From: Sphingobium abikonense NBRC 16140
GTDB lineage: Bacteria; Pseudomonadota; Alphaproteobacteria; Sphingomonadales; Sphingomonadaceae
Assembly (NCBI RefSeq): GCF_001598335.1
Contig: NZ_BCYT01000003.1
Coordinates: 124,001 to 188,000 of the forward strand
DNA length: 64,000 bases
Direction of reading: 5' to 3'
Shown: piece after piece, positions 17,212 through 25,599 of the stretch
Layout of the letters: each line of letters begins with the position of its first letter
Position numbering within the stretch: position 1 is the stretch's first letter
Translations under genes and position numbers: made by a program
The notes under the pieces: generated by a model
What the model was told of the DNA's origin: nothing
Databases searched by the model: none
Seen by the model: the letters and a program-made list of their open reading frames with translations, nothing else

Positions 17212-19780
17212 GGGCGATCCTGGCGACAAGGCGACCGGTTCCGACTTTGCGGTTGATCTGGGCAATTGCGACCGTGAGCCGATCCATATTCTGGGCGCGG
17301 TGCAGCCTTTCGGTTTTCTCATCGCGCTGACGGCCGACTGGCTGGTCGCGCGGGCCTCGGCCAACAGCGCGCAATTTATCGGCCTGTCGCCCGATGACAT
17401 GCTGGGCCGCCCGATCGCGGACATTTTCGAAACCGATGCCATCCACGCGTTGCGCAATCGCATCACGCTATTGCGCGGGCCGGACTCGGTCGAGCGGTTG
17501 TTTTCCATTCCGCTGATCAAGGACGGGCCCGAATTCGATGTGGCCGTTCATTTTTCCGGCCAGTCGGTCATCGTGGAAGCGGAACCGGCCAGCCATGACG
17601 AGATGGAGGCGAGCAGCACCGTCCGCTCCATGGTGTCGCGCCTGGCGCAGGCCGAAACCATGTCCGCCTTCCTGCGCGATGGCGCGCGGCAGGTGCGCGC
17701 GCTTACAGGTTTCGACCGCGTCATGGTCTATCGCTTCGCCGATGGCGGCGATGGCGAAGTGGTCGCAGAAGCCTTACGGCCGGGTATCGAAAGCTTCTTT
17801 GGCCTCCATTATCCTGCCTCCGACATCCCCTCGCAGGCGCGCGCCCTGTATCTGCGCAACATATTCCGCATCATCGCCGATGTGCAGGCGGATCCGGTGC
17901 CGGTCATGCCGGCGCTCGACCCCCATGGCGCGGCGCTCGACATGTCGCTGTGCCTGACGCGCGCAGTGTCGCCCATCCATATCGAATATCTGCGCAACAT
18001 GGGCGTCGGCGCGTCGCTGTCGATTTCCATCATCGTCGGTGGCAAGCTTTGGGGGTTGTTCGCCTGCCATCATTATGCGCCGCGATTGCCGACCTTTGCG
18101 CAGCGCAGCGCCGCTGAACTGTTCGGCCAGATATTCTCGATGATGCTCGAAAGCCGCGAGCGCGCGGAAACGGCGCATTATGAAGGCATGGCGCGGCAGG
18201 TGGCCGACCGGCTGCTGTCGGCGGTGGCGCAGGATCATGAACTATTGTCCAACGCGCGTTGGCTGGGCGACATCATGTTCGACACCATCCCGGCCGATGG
18301 CGTGGGCGTCTATATCGATGGGCATATCAGCCTGTCGGGTCTCACGCCCGATGAAACAGCCTTCGCCGCGATCGTGTCGATGCTCAACCGGACGGCGGCC
18401 AGCCAGATATTCACCACCGACAATCTGACGCGCCTCATTCCCGATGCGGCCCGTCATGCCGACCGGGCTGCGGGGCTGCTCGCCATTCCGATTTCGCGGC
18501 GGCCGCGCGATTATGTCGTGCTGTTTCGCGCCGAACAGCTGCGGTCCGTGCGGTGGGCGGGCAAACAGGAAAAGCATATCGAATATGGCCCGAACGGCCC
18601 GCGTCTGACTCCGCGCAAGAGTTTCGAGGAATGGTCGGAACTGGTAAAGGGCACGGCGCGGCCGTTCGCGCCAGCTGAACTGCGCGTGGCCGAAGCGATG
18701 CGCACCGCGCTTTTGGAGGTGATCCTGCGCCTGTCCGATTCGGCCGATGCCGAACGGCAGCGGGCGAACGAAAAGCAGGAATTGCTGATTGCCGAACTCA
18801 ATCACCGCGTCCGAAACATCCTGTCGCTCATTCGCGGGCTGATCTCCCAGACGCGCGAGAGTGCTCAGTCGGTCGACGATTTTATCGGCACATTGGAAAG
18901 CCGCGTGCACGCATTGGCCCGCGCCCACGACCAAATCACCGCCGATCGCTGGAGCCCGGCGCGACTGATCGACCTTATTGAGGTGGAAGCCGGCGCCTAT
19001 CTGGCCGAACGCAGCGATCGCGTGCGGTTGACAGGTCCCAATGTGCTCCTGACGCCCGGATGCTTCACTGTCCTGGCGCTCGTCATCCACGAAATGCTGA
19101 CCAACGCCGCCAAGTATGGCGCGCTGTCCGATGGCGGCATCGTAGCGATCGACTGGCGCGTGGACGAAGATGGCAGCCTGCTGATCGACTGGACCGAAAG
19201 CGGCGGTCCGCCCGTCGTCGCGCCAACCCGGCGCGGTTTCGGGTCGACTGTGATCGAGCGATCCATCCCCTATGATCTGGGCGGGAATGCGGAAATCCAT
19301 TACCGGCTTGCCGGGATAGAGGCACATTTCTGCATCCCCTCGCGCCATGTGGTGTCGGTGCTGCCCGATAGCGTGGGGCGCGATTGCGCGGCACCGATCC
19401 TTGCCGCCACACCGGGCTTGCTGCGCAATCGCCATGTGCTGCTAGTCGAGGACAATATGATCATCGCCATGGATGGCGAGGATGCGCTGCGCGACCTGGG
19501 CGCGGAGGTCTTCACCGCCGCCAGCGTCGGACGCGCGCGCGAAGCGATCGCGCTCCAGCCCGTCGACCTGGCTGTGCTGGATTTCAACCTGGGCCATGAG
19601 AACAGCCTGCCCATTGCCGACCTTCTGGTGGAAAGGGGCGTGCCCTTCATCTTCGCCACCGGCTATGGCGACGGGCTGGAACTGCCGCCGCGGTTTCAAC
19701 ATGTGACGCTGGTCAAGAAGCCCTATTCGGGCACAACGCTGGCGCAGGCGCTGGAGCCGGTGATCGGCAAGCCGGACTGA
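17204..19780 (+). CDS. bphP: Bacteriophytochrome HWE histidine kinase with C-terminal receiver
   Basis: The product has 858 residues, with domains in the order PAS (1-120), GAF (about 135-310), PHY (about 320-510), HWE kinase (about 525-700) and REC (about 745-858). Cys22 in NCDREPIHILGAVQPFG is the biliverdin attachment site, and PASDIPSQARALYLRN is the GAF chromophore-pocket motif. The kinase has H-box ELNHRVRN near 533, N-box HEMLTNAAKYGAL and WTESGGPPV, the W-x-E that defines HWE kinases. The receiver has the DN pair in VEDN, a phosphoacceptor Asp in LDFNLG near 790 and Lys in KKPY. It senses red/far-red light. The fused receiver could be a phosphate sink or relay. No separate response regulator is adjacent. 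Confidence 0.95.
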   Translation: MAEGDPGDKATGSDFAVDLGNCDREPIHILGAVQPFGFLIALTADWLVARASANSAQFIGLSPDDMLGRPIADIFETDAIHALRNRITLLRGPDSVERLFSIPLIKDGPEFDVAVHFSGQSVIVEAEPASHDEMEASSTVRSMVSRLAQAETMSAFLRDGARQVRALTGFDRVMVYRFADGGDGEVVAEALRPGIESFFGLHYPASDIPSQARALYLRNIFRIIADVQADPVPVMPALDPHGAALDMSLCLTRAVSPIHIEYLRNMGVGASLSISIIVGGKLWGLFACHHYAPRLPTFAQRSAAELFGQIFSMMLESRERAETAHYEGMARQVADRLLSAVAQDHELLSNARWLGDIMFDTIPADGVGVYIDGHISLSGLTPDETAFAAIVSMLNRTAASQIFTTDNLTRLIPDAARHADRAAGLLAIPISRRPRDYVVLFRAEQLRSVRWAGKQEKHIEYGPNGPRLTPRKSFEEWSELVKGTARPFAPAELRVAEAMRTALLEVILRLSDSADAERQRANEKQELLIAELNHRVRNILSLIRGLISQTRESAQSVDDFIGTLESRVHALARAHDQITADRWSPARLIDLIEVEAGAYLAERSDRVRLTGPNVLLTPGCFTVLALVIHEMLTNAAKYGALSDGGIVAIDWRVDEDGSLLIDWTESGGPPVVAPTRRGFGSTVIERSIPYDLGGNAEIHYRLAGIEAHFCIPSRHVVSVLPDSVGRDCAAPILAATPGLLRNRHVLLVEDNMIIAMDGEDALRDLGAEVFTAASVGRAREAIALQPVDLAVLDFNLGHENSLPIADLLVERGVPFIFATGYGDGLELPPRFQHVTLVKKPYSGTTLAQALEPVIGKPD

Positions 19781-19805
19781 GCATGCCGCGCGGCCCGGCG
19801 ACGGG

Positions 19806-20366
19806 CTAAGGCCGCTGCTTGGCCGGACTGGCCGATCGACCCAGCGCTGGCACGGTGCGCGCTGCTTCCTCCGGCGTGATGCCCGGCGGCGGGGCGGCGG
19901 CGATCCGTTCCTCCCCCCGCATGATCCGGCCCGCGCGCTTGATCGCGCCCCGCAGCCGGGGATAGATGCCGCAGCGGCAGATATTGGTGATCGCAGCGTC
20001 GATCTGCTCGTCGGTCGGATTGCTGTTTCGCCGCAGCAGGACCGAAGCCGCCATGATGACGCCCGGCACGCAATAGCCACATTGCGACACATTGTCGGCG
20101 GCAAAGGCCTGTTGCAGCGGGTGGCCGCGATCGGGTGACAGCGCCTCGATGGTGGTGACGAACCGTCCTTCGGCATTGGCGATGCTGATCTGGCAGGATC
20201 GCACCGCTTCCCCGTCAATATCGACCGTGCAGGCACCGCAGTCGCCCGTGCCGCACCCATATTTCGTGCCGGTGAGGTTCGATGCGTCGCGCAGCGCCCA
20301 TAGCAAAGGCGTGTCGGGGTCCATGCGATATTGGACCGGGCGATCGTTGACGGTGAATTTGGTCAT
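19806..20366 (-). CDS. [2Fe-2S] small subunit of xanthine-oxidase-family enzyme (IorA-like), without a linked large subunit
   Basis: The product has 186 residues. The N-terminal plant-type ferredoxin domain has CGTGDCGAC and a distal RSC, and the C-terminal all-helical domain has CGYCVPG and CRCG, so both clusters of the molybdo-hydroxylase small subunit are present. It is closest in style to isoquinoline 1-oxidoreductase alpha subunit. The molybdopterin large subunit, normally directly downstream, is absent: the next gene downstream is the oppositely oriented bphP. About 30 extra residues at the C-terminus are Ala/Pro-rich. It overlaps the DUF2721 gene by ATGA. Confidence 0.9.
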   Translation of the reverse strand: MTKFTVNDRPVQYRMDPDTPLLWALRDASNLTGTKYGCGTGDCGACTVDIDGEAVRSCQISIANAEGRFVTTIEALSPDRGHPLQQAFAADNVSQCGYCVPGVIMAASVLLRRNSNPTDEQIDAAITNICRCGIYPRLRGAIKRAGRIMRGEERIAAAPPPGITPEEAARTVPALGRSASPAKQRP

Positions 20367-20866
20367 GCGCCGGTCGGGGCCTCGCTATCATCCTCATCCT
20401 CGACCTGGTGGAACAGCACTTCGTTGCGGATGTGAATGGTGCGCGACGCCAGCCTTATTTCCTGGATGAAGGTGGCGAAGGCGGCGGTTTGAAGCAGCAT
20501 CGCGAAGATGAAGATCAGCGCGATCGCGGTGCCCAAATGTGCGTTGAACAGTTCGGCGGCGAACAGCAGCATGACGACCAGGCAGATGGCGCAGCCAGAG
20601 GCGACCGACAGGAAGATCGCGCCGTTGACCACGCTCATCCGCTTGTCGAGCACGCGGATTTCCGCGACCAGCCGGTCATGTTCGCCCCCGCGTGTCACCA
20701 GCACGCTCTGTTCGACCTTGCGCGCCCGGTCGATCACTCGCGCCAGCCGCCCGGCGCAGACGTTGAGGAACGCGCCCAGGCCCGCCAGCATGAACACCGG
20801 CGCGACCGCCAGTTGGATGGTTGCCGCCACCTGGCTGACCTGGGGAAGCAGGATCATGCCGCTCAT
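20363..20866 (-). CDS. DUF2721 membrane protein
   Basis: The product has 167 residues with three hydrophobic stretches (AVAPVFMLAGLGAFLNV, AIFLSVASGCAICLVVMLLFAA, AIALIFIFAMLLQTAAFATF). The segment after the first helix, RLARVIDRAR with the later DKRMSVVNGAI, is characteristic of DUF2721 proteins. The function is unknown in the family. The stop overlaps the ATG of the [2Fe-2S] subunit by ATGA, so the two are coupled, an odd pairing for a molybdo-enzyme subunit. Confidence 0.85.
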   Translation of the reverse strand: MSGMILLPQVSQVAATIQLAVAPVFMLAGLGAFLNVCAGRLARVIDRARKVEQSVLVTRGGEHDRLVAEIRVLDKRMSVVNGAIFLSVASGCAICLVVMLLFAAELFNAHLGTAIALIFIFAMLLQTAAFATFIQEIRLASRTIHIRNEVLFHQVEDEDDSEAPTGA

Positions 20867-20888
20867 GCCATCACTCCAGCGCCTCGGG

Positions 20889-22100
20889 TCAGGCCGCGCC
20901 CTTTGACGACGGCGTATTGATACCCATCGACTTCAGATAGGCTTTGATGTTGCGCGCCGCCTGTCGCAGTCGCTGTTCATTTTCCACCATCGCGATGCGC
21001 ACGAAACCCTCGCCGTCCTCGCCATAGCCCACGCCCGGGGCAACCGCGACCTTGGCGTGGGTGAGCAATTGCTTGGAAAATTCCAGACTACCCATGTCCT
21101 TCAGCGCCGGCGGCAGCGGCGCCCAGCAGAACATCGACGCGCGCGCGGCGGGAATGTCCCAGCCCGCCCGGCTGAAGCTTTCGACCAGCACGTCGCGGCG
21201 CTTGTGGTAGAGTAGGCGGTTCTTCTCGACGATATCCTGCGGCCCGTTGAGCGCGGCGCAGGCCGCCGCCTGGATGGGCGTGAAGGCGCCATAGTCGAGA
21301 TAGGATTTCACCCGCGTCATCGCCGCGATCAGCTTGGCGTTCCCTACGGCAAAGCCCATGCGCCATCCGGCCATGGAATAGGTCTTGGACAGCGATGTAA
21401 ACTCGATCGCCACGTCCTTCGCGCCAGGCACTTGCAGGATCGACGGCGTGGGATTGCCATCATAATAAAGCTCGGAATAAGCGAGGTCAGACAGGATCCA
21501 GACCTTGTTCTCCTTCGCCCAAGCGACGAGGCGCTCGTAAAAGGCGAGGTCCACCGTCTCCGCCGTCGGGTTCGACGGATAATTGACCACCAGGATCGAG
21601 GGGCGCGGCACGGTGAAGGCCATGGCGCGGTCAAGCGATCGGAAATAATTTTCGTCCGGCGTCGTGGGCACCGACCGGATCGTCGCGCCGGCGATGATGA
21701 AGCCGAAAGTATGGATCGGATAGCTGGGATTGGGGGCCAGCACGACGTCGCCCGGCTCGGTGATCGCGGTGGCGAGACTCGCCAGCCCCTCCTTCGATCC
21801 CATGGTGACGACGACCTCGGTTTCCGGGTCGATGTCGACGCCAAAGCGCCGGCCGTAGTAATTGGCCTGCGCCTTGCGAAGGCCAGGGATGCCGCGCGAC
21901 TGGCTATAGCCATGGGCGCTTGGCTTGCGCGCCACTTCGACCAGCTTGTCGATGACATGGTCGGGCGGCGGCAGGTCAGGATTGCCCATGCCCAGGTCGA
22001 TAATATCCTCGCCCGCCGCGCGCGCCGCGGCCCGCATCGCATTGACTTCTGCGATGACATAGGGCGGCAGGCGCTTCATGCGGTAGAATTCTTCGGACAT
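20889..22100 (-). CDS. alaC: AlaC-type aminotransferase (fold type I PLP enzyme)
   Basis: The product has 403 residues. It matches AlaC/YfdZ over its length: GEDIIDLGMGNPD, HGYSQSRGIPGLR, GSKEGLASL, YPSNPTAETV, the PLP Lys in SLSKTYSMAGWRMGF, and KSYLDYGAFTPIQ. AlaC makes alanine from pyruvate and glutamate; related proteins in alphaproteobacteria are often named LL-diaminopimelate or aspartate aminotransferase. I chose the ATG at 22100 (MSEEFYRMKRLPPYV) because the family begins with this RLPPYV segment; the frame is open for another 400 bases upstream without similarity. Confidence 0.92.
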   Translation of the reverse strand: MSEEFYRMKRLPPYVIAEVNAMRAAARAAGEDIIDLGMGNPDLPPPDHVIDKLVEVARKPSAHGYSQSRGIPGLRKAQANYYGRRFGVDIDPETEVVVTMGSKEGLASLATAITEPGDVVLAPNPSYPIHTFGFIIAGATIRSVPTTPDENYFRSLDRAMAFTVPRPSILVVNYPSNPTAETVDLAFYERLVAWAKENKVWILSDLAYSELYYDGNPTPSILQVPGAKDVAIEFTSLSKTYSMAGWRMGFAVGNAKLIAAMTRVKSYLDYGAFTPIQAAACAALNGPQDIVEKNRLLYHKRRDVLVESFSRAGWDIPAARASMFCWAPLPPALKDMGSLEFSKQLLTHAKVAVAPGVGYGEDGEGFVRIAMVENEQRLRQAARNIKAYLKSMGINTPSSKGAA

Positions 22101-22141
22101 TATTGGGGCTTTCCTGAAAGCATCCTGTAGGGAATAGTGCG

Positions 22142-22162
22142 TGACGCGCCGCTGGCGTGTCA
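22142..22162. promoter_or_regulatory. Inverted repeat in the alaC-phaC divergent gap
   Basis: TGACGCGCC-GCT-GGCGTGTCA has 9-bp arms with one mismatch. It lies about 50 bases upstream of alaC and 70 upstream of phaC, where an operator for either gene could be. A possible -10 element, TATAAC, is at 22172-22177 on the plus strand. No named regulator is supported. Confidence 0.35.
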
Positions 22163-22233
22163 TAATCGGGCTATAACCGGCCGGATCGGGACATGCCAGC
22201 GAAAGCCGCGACGCGTGCAATGCCAGGAAGAGG

Positions 22234-23982
22234 ATGGTGGCCATGGGAAAAAGCAACGTCATGGAGCCCCGCCTGCCGACCCTTGAAGAGATGCAGCAAT
22301 GGACGCAGGTGCTGGGCCGTGCCCAGCAATTGATGCTGGAGCAGGCGGCGGGATCGACCGGCCATGCGCTGCCGTTCGATCCTGCGCTGGTTGCACGCAT
22401 CCAGACCAGCTTCGCGGACGAAGGGCTGGCGCTGTGGCAGCGTTTTCTGGATGCCGGCGGCCTGCTGCGCGAACGGCCCGATCCCGCGCCGGAGAGCAGC
22501 CCTGCGGCGACCAAGGACCGGCGCTTTGCCGACCCGGCGTGGACCGAACATCCCTTCTATGACCTCATTCGCCAGAGCTATCTGCTGCTGTCCGATTATC
22601 TGATGAAGATGGCCGATGCGGTCGACGGCGTTGATCCCAAGCAAAAGGCCAAGCTGCGCTTTGCCACCACCGGTCTGCTCGACGCCATGGCGCCCAGCAA
22701 TTTCCCGCTCACCAATCCGCAGGTCATGCGCAAGACGATCGAAAGCGGCGGCGAAAATCTGCTTACCGGCCTCAAACATATGCTGGCCGACATGGAAAAG
22801 GGGCAGCTCACGCACACCGATGGCACGAAGTTCGAGCTTGGCCGCAATATCGCCGCGACGCCGGGCAAGGTGATCCACGAAACTCCGCTCTACCAGCTGA
22901 TCCATTACGCGCCTTCGACCGAAGAGGTGTTGGAAACCCCGCTCATCATCTTCCCGCCCTGGATCAACCGCTTCTATATTCTCGACCTTTCGCCCGAAAA
23001 AAGCTTCGTCAAATGGGCGGTGGATCAGGGGATCAGCGTGTTCCTCGTGTCCTGGAAATCGGCCGACCCGTCAATGAAGGACCTGATCTGGGACGATTAT
23101 ATTCTGGGCGGCCAAATCGACGCGATCGATACCGTGCGCGACCTGCTGGGCGTGGAGAGCGTGCATACGATCGGCTATTGCGTGGCGGGCACGACGCTGG
23201 CCGCGACGCTGGCGCTGCTTGCCGCACGGGGCGAAGCGGACAAGGTGGCGAGCGCGACTTTCTTCACGGCGCAGGTGGATTTCAGCCAGGCCGGCGACCT
23301 CAGCCTGTTCGTCGATGATGATCAGATGAAGCTGGTCGACCAATTGTCGGCGCAAGGCTTTCTCGACGGGCGCTACATGGCCGCGACATTCAACCTGTTG
23401 CGCGGGCGCGACCTCATCTGGAACTATGTCGTCAACAATTATCTGCTGGGCATGGATTATCCGCCGTTCGACCTGCTCTACTGGAATGGCGACACCACCA
23501 ACCTGCCGGCGCGCTGGCACAAGGATTATCTGACGCAGCTGTATCGCGACAATCTGCTGGTTACGCCCGGCGCCATCAGCGTCGCGGGCACGCCGATCGA
23601 CCTGCGCGCCATCCGCACCCCGGCCTATGTTCAGGCGGGCAAGGAGGATCATATCGCGCCGCTGGAAAGCGTATGGAAGCTGACCGAGCATTTTGGCGGC
23701 CCGGTGCGCTTTCTACTGGCGGGATCGGGTCATATCGCGGGCGTGGTCAATCCGCCGGCGGCTGGCAAATATCAATATTGGGCGTGCGAGCACGCGCAGC
23801 CCACACTTGCGCACTTTCTGGAAGAGGCGGTCGAGACCAAGGGTAGCTGGTGGCCGGACTGGCGCGCCTGGCTGGGCGAGATCAATCCGCGCCTGGTGCC
23901 GGCCAAGGGCGCGCGTATACCCGGCAAGGGCCGGTTGAAGGCAATCGAGGATGCGCCGGGCCGCTACGTGAAGGCGCGCTGA
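22234..23982 (+). CDS. phaC: Class I poly(R)-hydroxyalkanoic acid synthase
   Basis: The product has 582 residues, the class I PhaC length. The lipase-like box GYCVAGTT holds the catalytic Cys near residue 315, with Asp in AGKEDHIAP near 470 and His in GSGHIAGVVNPP near 498. It polymerises (R)-3-hydroxyacyl-CoA to PHB-like granules. NPQVMRKTIESGGENLLTGL and PPWINRFYILDLSPEKSFVKW are typical of class I synthases. Start choices are 22234, 22243 and 22261; the first follows AGGAAGAGG. No phaA or phaB is nearby, and a phasin gene follows 140 bases downstream. Confidence 0.96.
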   Translation: MVAMGKSNVMEPRLPTLEEMQQWTQVLGRAQQLMLEQAAGSTGHALPFDPALVARIQTSFADEGLALWQRFLDAGGLLRERPDPAPESSPAATKDRRFADPAWTEHPFYDLIRQSYLLLSDYLMKMADAVDGVDPKQKAKLRFATTGLLDAMAPSNFPLTNPQVMRKTIESGGENLLTGLKHMLADMEKGQLTHTDGTKFELGRNIAATPGKVIHETPLYQLIHYAPSTEEVLETPLIIFPPWINRFYILDLSPEKSFVKWAVDQGISVFLVSWKSADPSMKDLIWDDYILGGQIDAIDTVRDLLGVESVHTIGYCVAGTTLAATLALLAARGEADKVASATFFTAQVDFSQAGDLSLFVDDDQMKLVDQLSAQGFLDGRYMAATFNLLRGRDLIWNYVVNNYLLGMDYPPFDLLYWNGDTTNLPARWHKDYLTQLYRDNLLVTPGAISVAGTPIDLRAIRTPAYVQAGKEDHIAPLESVWKLTEHFGGPVRFLLAGSGHIAGVVNPPAAGKYQYWACEHAQPTLAHFLEEAVETKGSWWPDWRAWLGEINPRLVPAKGARIPGKGRLKAIEDAPGRYVKAR

Positions 23983-24045
23983 GCGCCCGCATTTCGTAAC
24001 GTCAGATCATCCTCCGTTAAAAATGCGACGAACCGTTGATCCAAT

Positions 24046-24110
24046 TTTGCTGCACCGCACAATAAGACTTGCAAAGCCCGACTTCATTCTCTATTGTGCA
24101 GTGCAACAAA
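24046..24110. promoter_or_regulatory. PhaR-like operator: 18-bp imperfect inverted repeat upstream of phasin
   Basis: Left arm TTTGCTGCACCGCACAAT (24046-24063) and right arm ATTGTGCAGTGCAACAAA (24093-24110) are complementary at 16 of 18 positions, with 29 bases between. Each arm has the TTGC/TGCA/GCA-rich pattern known for alphaproteobacterial PhaR sites at phasin promoters. The right arm abuts the ribosome site of the phasin gene, so binding would block transcription. The PhaR assignment is an inference; no phaR gene is in the window. Confidence 0.65.
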
Positions 24111-24122
24111 CGGAGGATGGTC

Positions 24123-24923
24123 ATGGCCGATACCCCCAAGGGACCGAGGACTACAGCGCGCGCGAAAGCCGGGTCGACCACTATGTCGGCTGCCGAAGCC
24201 TTGATGGCGGCAGAAGCCGCGATCGGCGCGGAACCGGCGCGTAAGAAGCCGGCGCCGCGCAAAATGGCCAAGGAGGCGCCGGAAGGTGCGCTCAAGCCGG
24301 TTGAAACCAACCCGCAGTCGGAACCTGCGCCAAAGCCTGCGCCGCCTCCTGCACCCCCGCCGCCGCCAACCGCGCCCGCCTCCACCATGATCAAGAGCCC
24401 GACAGAAATGGCCGCAACCGCCACCACCGATCCGCTGCCCGCGACAGAAGGAACCAAGATGATGAACGACGTTATGGAAACCGGAAAGAAGTTCGCCGAA
24501 GATGCCAAGGCGAAGTTTGAAACCGCTTATGCGGACTTCAACGACAAGGCCAAGGCCCATGTCGAAAAGTCGACCAAGGCGGTCGAGGAAATGAGCGATA
24601 TGGCCAAGGGCAATATGGAAGCCATGGTCGAATCCGGCAAGATCGCCGCCAAGGGCATGGAAATGATGGGCCAGGAAGCCGTCGATTTCACCCGCAAGAA
24701 TTTCGAAAAGGCGACCGCTTCGTTCAAGAGCCTGGCCACCGCCAAGACGCCGACCGAATTTTTCCAGCTTCAGAGCCAGCTTTTCTCCAGCAGCTTCGAT
24801 GACTTCACCAAGGAAGCTGCGAAGAACAGCGAAGCGATGATGAAGCTGGCCGGCGACGTCGCCCAGCCGCTGACCGCGCGCATGTCGCTGGTCACCGACA
24901 AGGTGAAGTCGATCGCCGCCTGA
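24123..24923 (+). CDS. Phasin family protein with Ala/Pro-rich N-terminal extension
   Basis: The product has 266 residues. The first 110 are Ala/Pro/Lys-rich and low complexity (KKPAPRKMAKEAPEG and a proline run), similar to histone-H1-like or PhaF-like tails. The rest is a phasin domain: MNDVMETGKKFAEDAKAKFE, FTRKNFEKATASFKSLA and TPTEFFQLQSQLFSSSFDDF. Phasins coat PHA granules and control their size. The basic tail may tether granules to DNA, as in PhaM/PhaF-type proteins (inference). The ATG at 24123 is six bases after CGGAGG. An internal ATG at about 24459 would give a tail-less phasin. Confidence 0.92.
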   Translation: MADTPKGPRTTARAKAGSTTMSAAEALMAAEAAIGAEPARKKPAPRKMAKEAPEGALKPVETNPQSEPAPKPAPPPAPPPPPTAPASTMIKSPTEMAATATTDPLPATEGTKMMNDVMETGKKFAEDAKAKFETAYADFNDKAKAHVEKSTKAVEEMSDMAKGNMEAMVESGKIAAKGMEMMGQEAVDFTRKNFEKATASFKSLATAKTPTEFFQLQSQLFSSSFDDFTKEAAKNSEAMMKLAGDVAQPLTARMSLVTDKVKSIAA

Positions 24924-24954
24924 TCGGCGCGATCCGCCTGAAAATATCAGATCG

Positions 24955-24996
24955 AGGGCGTCCTCTTCCATAGGGAAGGGGGCGCCCTATTCTTTT
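24955..24996 (+). terminator. Rho-independent terminator of the phasin gene
   Basis: AGGGCG..TCCTCTTCC and GGGAAGGGGGCGCCCT pair across the ATA loop, followed by ATTCTTTTT. It lies 32 bases after the stop at 24923, on the plus strand. Confidence 0.8.
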
Positions 24997-25109
24997 TGGG
25001 GGGGAGGGTAGATCGGCAAACGTCCCGTCGCCCCCTTGCCATATCGAGGCGAATCGCCATATCCTTGCGCATCATGAACAGTCTCATCACCGCATCATGG
25101 CCCGTGAAC

Positions 25110-25448
25110 ATGGCGGGCCGGGACCAGGACGATCAGGGCGAGGGCCCCGGCGGACCCAATGTCGGCATTGCTACCCGTACGCGCACCCGCACCAAGAAGC
25201 CGTCGCTCTACAAGGTGCTGATGCTCAACGATGATTACACCCCGATGGAATTTGTGGTGCATGTCCTTCAAAGCTTCTTTCGCATGGACATGGAGGAAGC
25301 CACGCGCGTCATGCTGCATGTCCATCAACGCGGCGTCGGCATTTGCGGCATCTTCAGCTATGAGGTTGCCGAAACTAAGGTGAACCAGGTGATGGATTTC
25401 GCCCGTCAAAACCAGCATCCGCTCCAGTGCACGCTGGAAAAGGCCTAA
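25110..25448 (+). CDS. clpS: ATP-dependent Clp protease adaptor ClpS
   Basis: The product has about 112 residues. The ClpS core is clear: [21 protein letters not shown] (Asn/Asp pair binding the N-terminal amine), [21 protein letters not shown] and the C-terminal [10 protein letters not shown]. ClpS delivers N-end-rule substrates to ClpAP. The N-terminal extension of about 35 residues is charged and flexible. The start is uncertain: ATG 25110 (MAGRDQ) or ATG 25074 (12 residues longer). The clpA gene is not in the window. Confidence 0.9.
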   Translation: MAGRDQDDQGEGPGGPNVGIATRTRTRTKKPSLYKVLMLNDDYTPMEFVVHVLQSFFRMDMEEATRVMLHVHQRGVGICGIFSYEVAETKVNQVMDFARQNQHPLQCTLEKA

Positions 25449-25599
25449 GCCTATCCGTTCTGCCGAAAGAGACTTGCTGTCCTCACGGATCTTGGTGGGA
25501 ACCGTCTGATCCATTTCCCGCGTGGCTTGCCGCTTGGGCTGACGAAGCGCTAACGCTGCGCTCTTTCCATGCTCGTCACGTCTGCCTACACCCAGCGGT

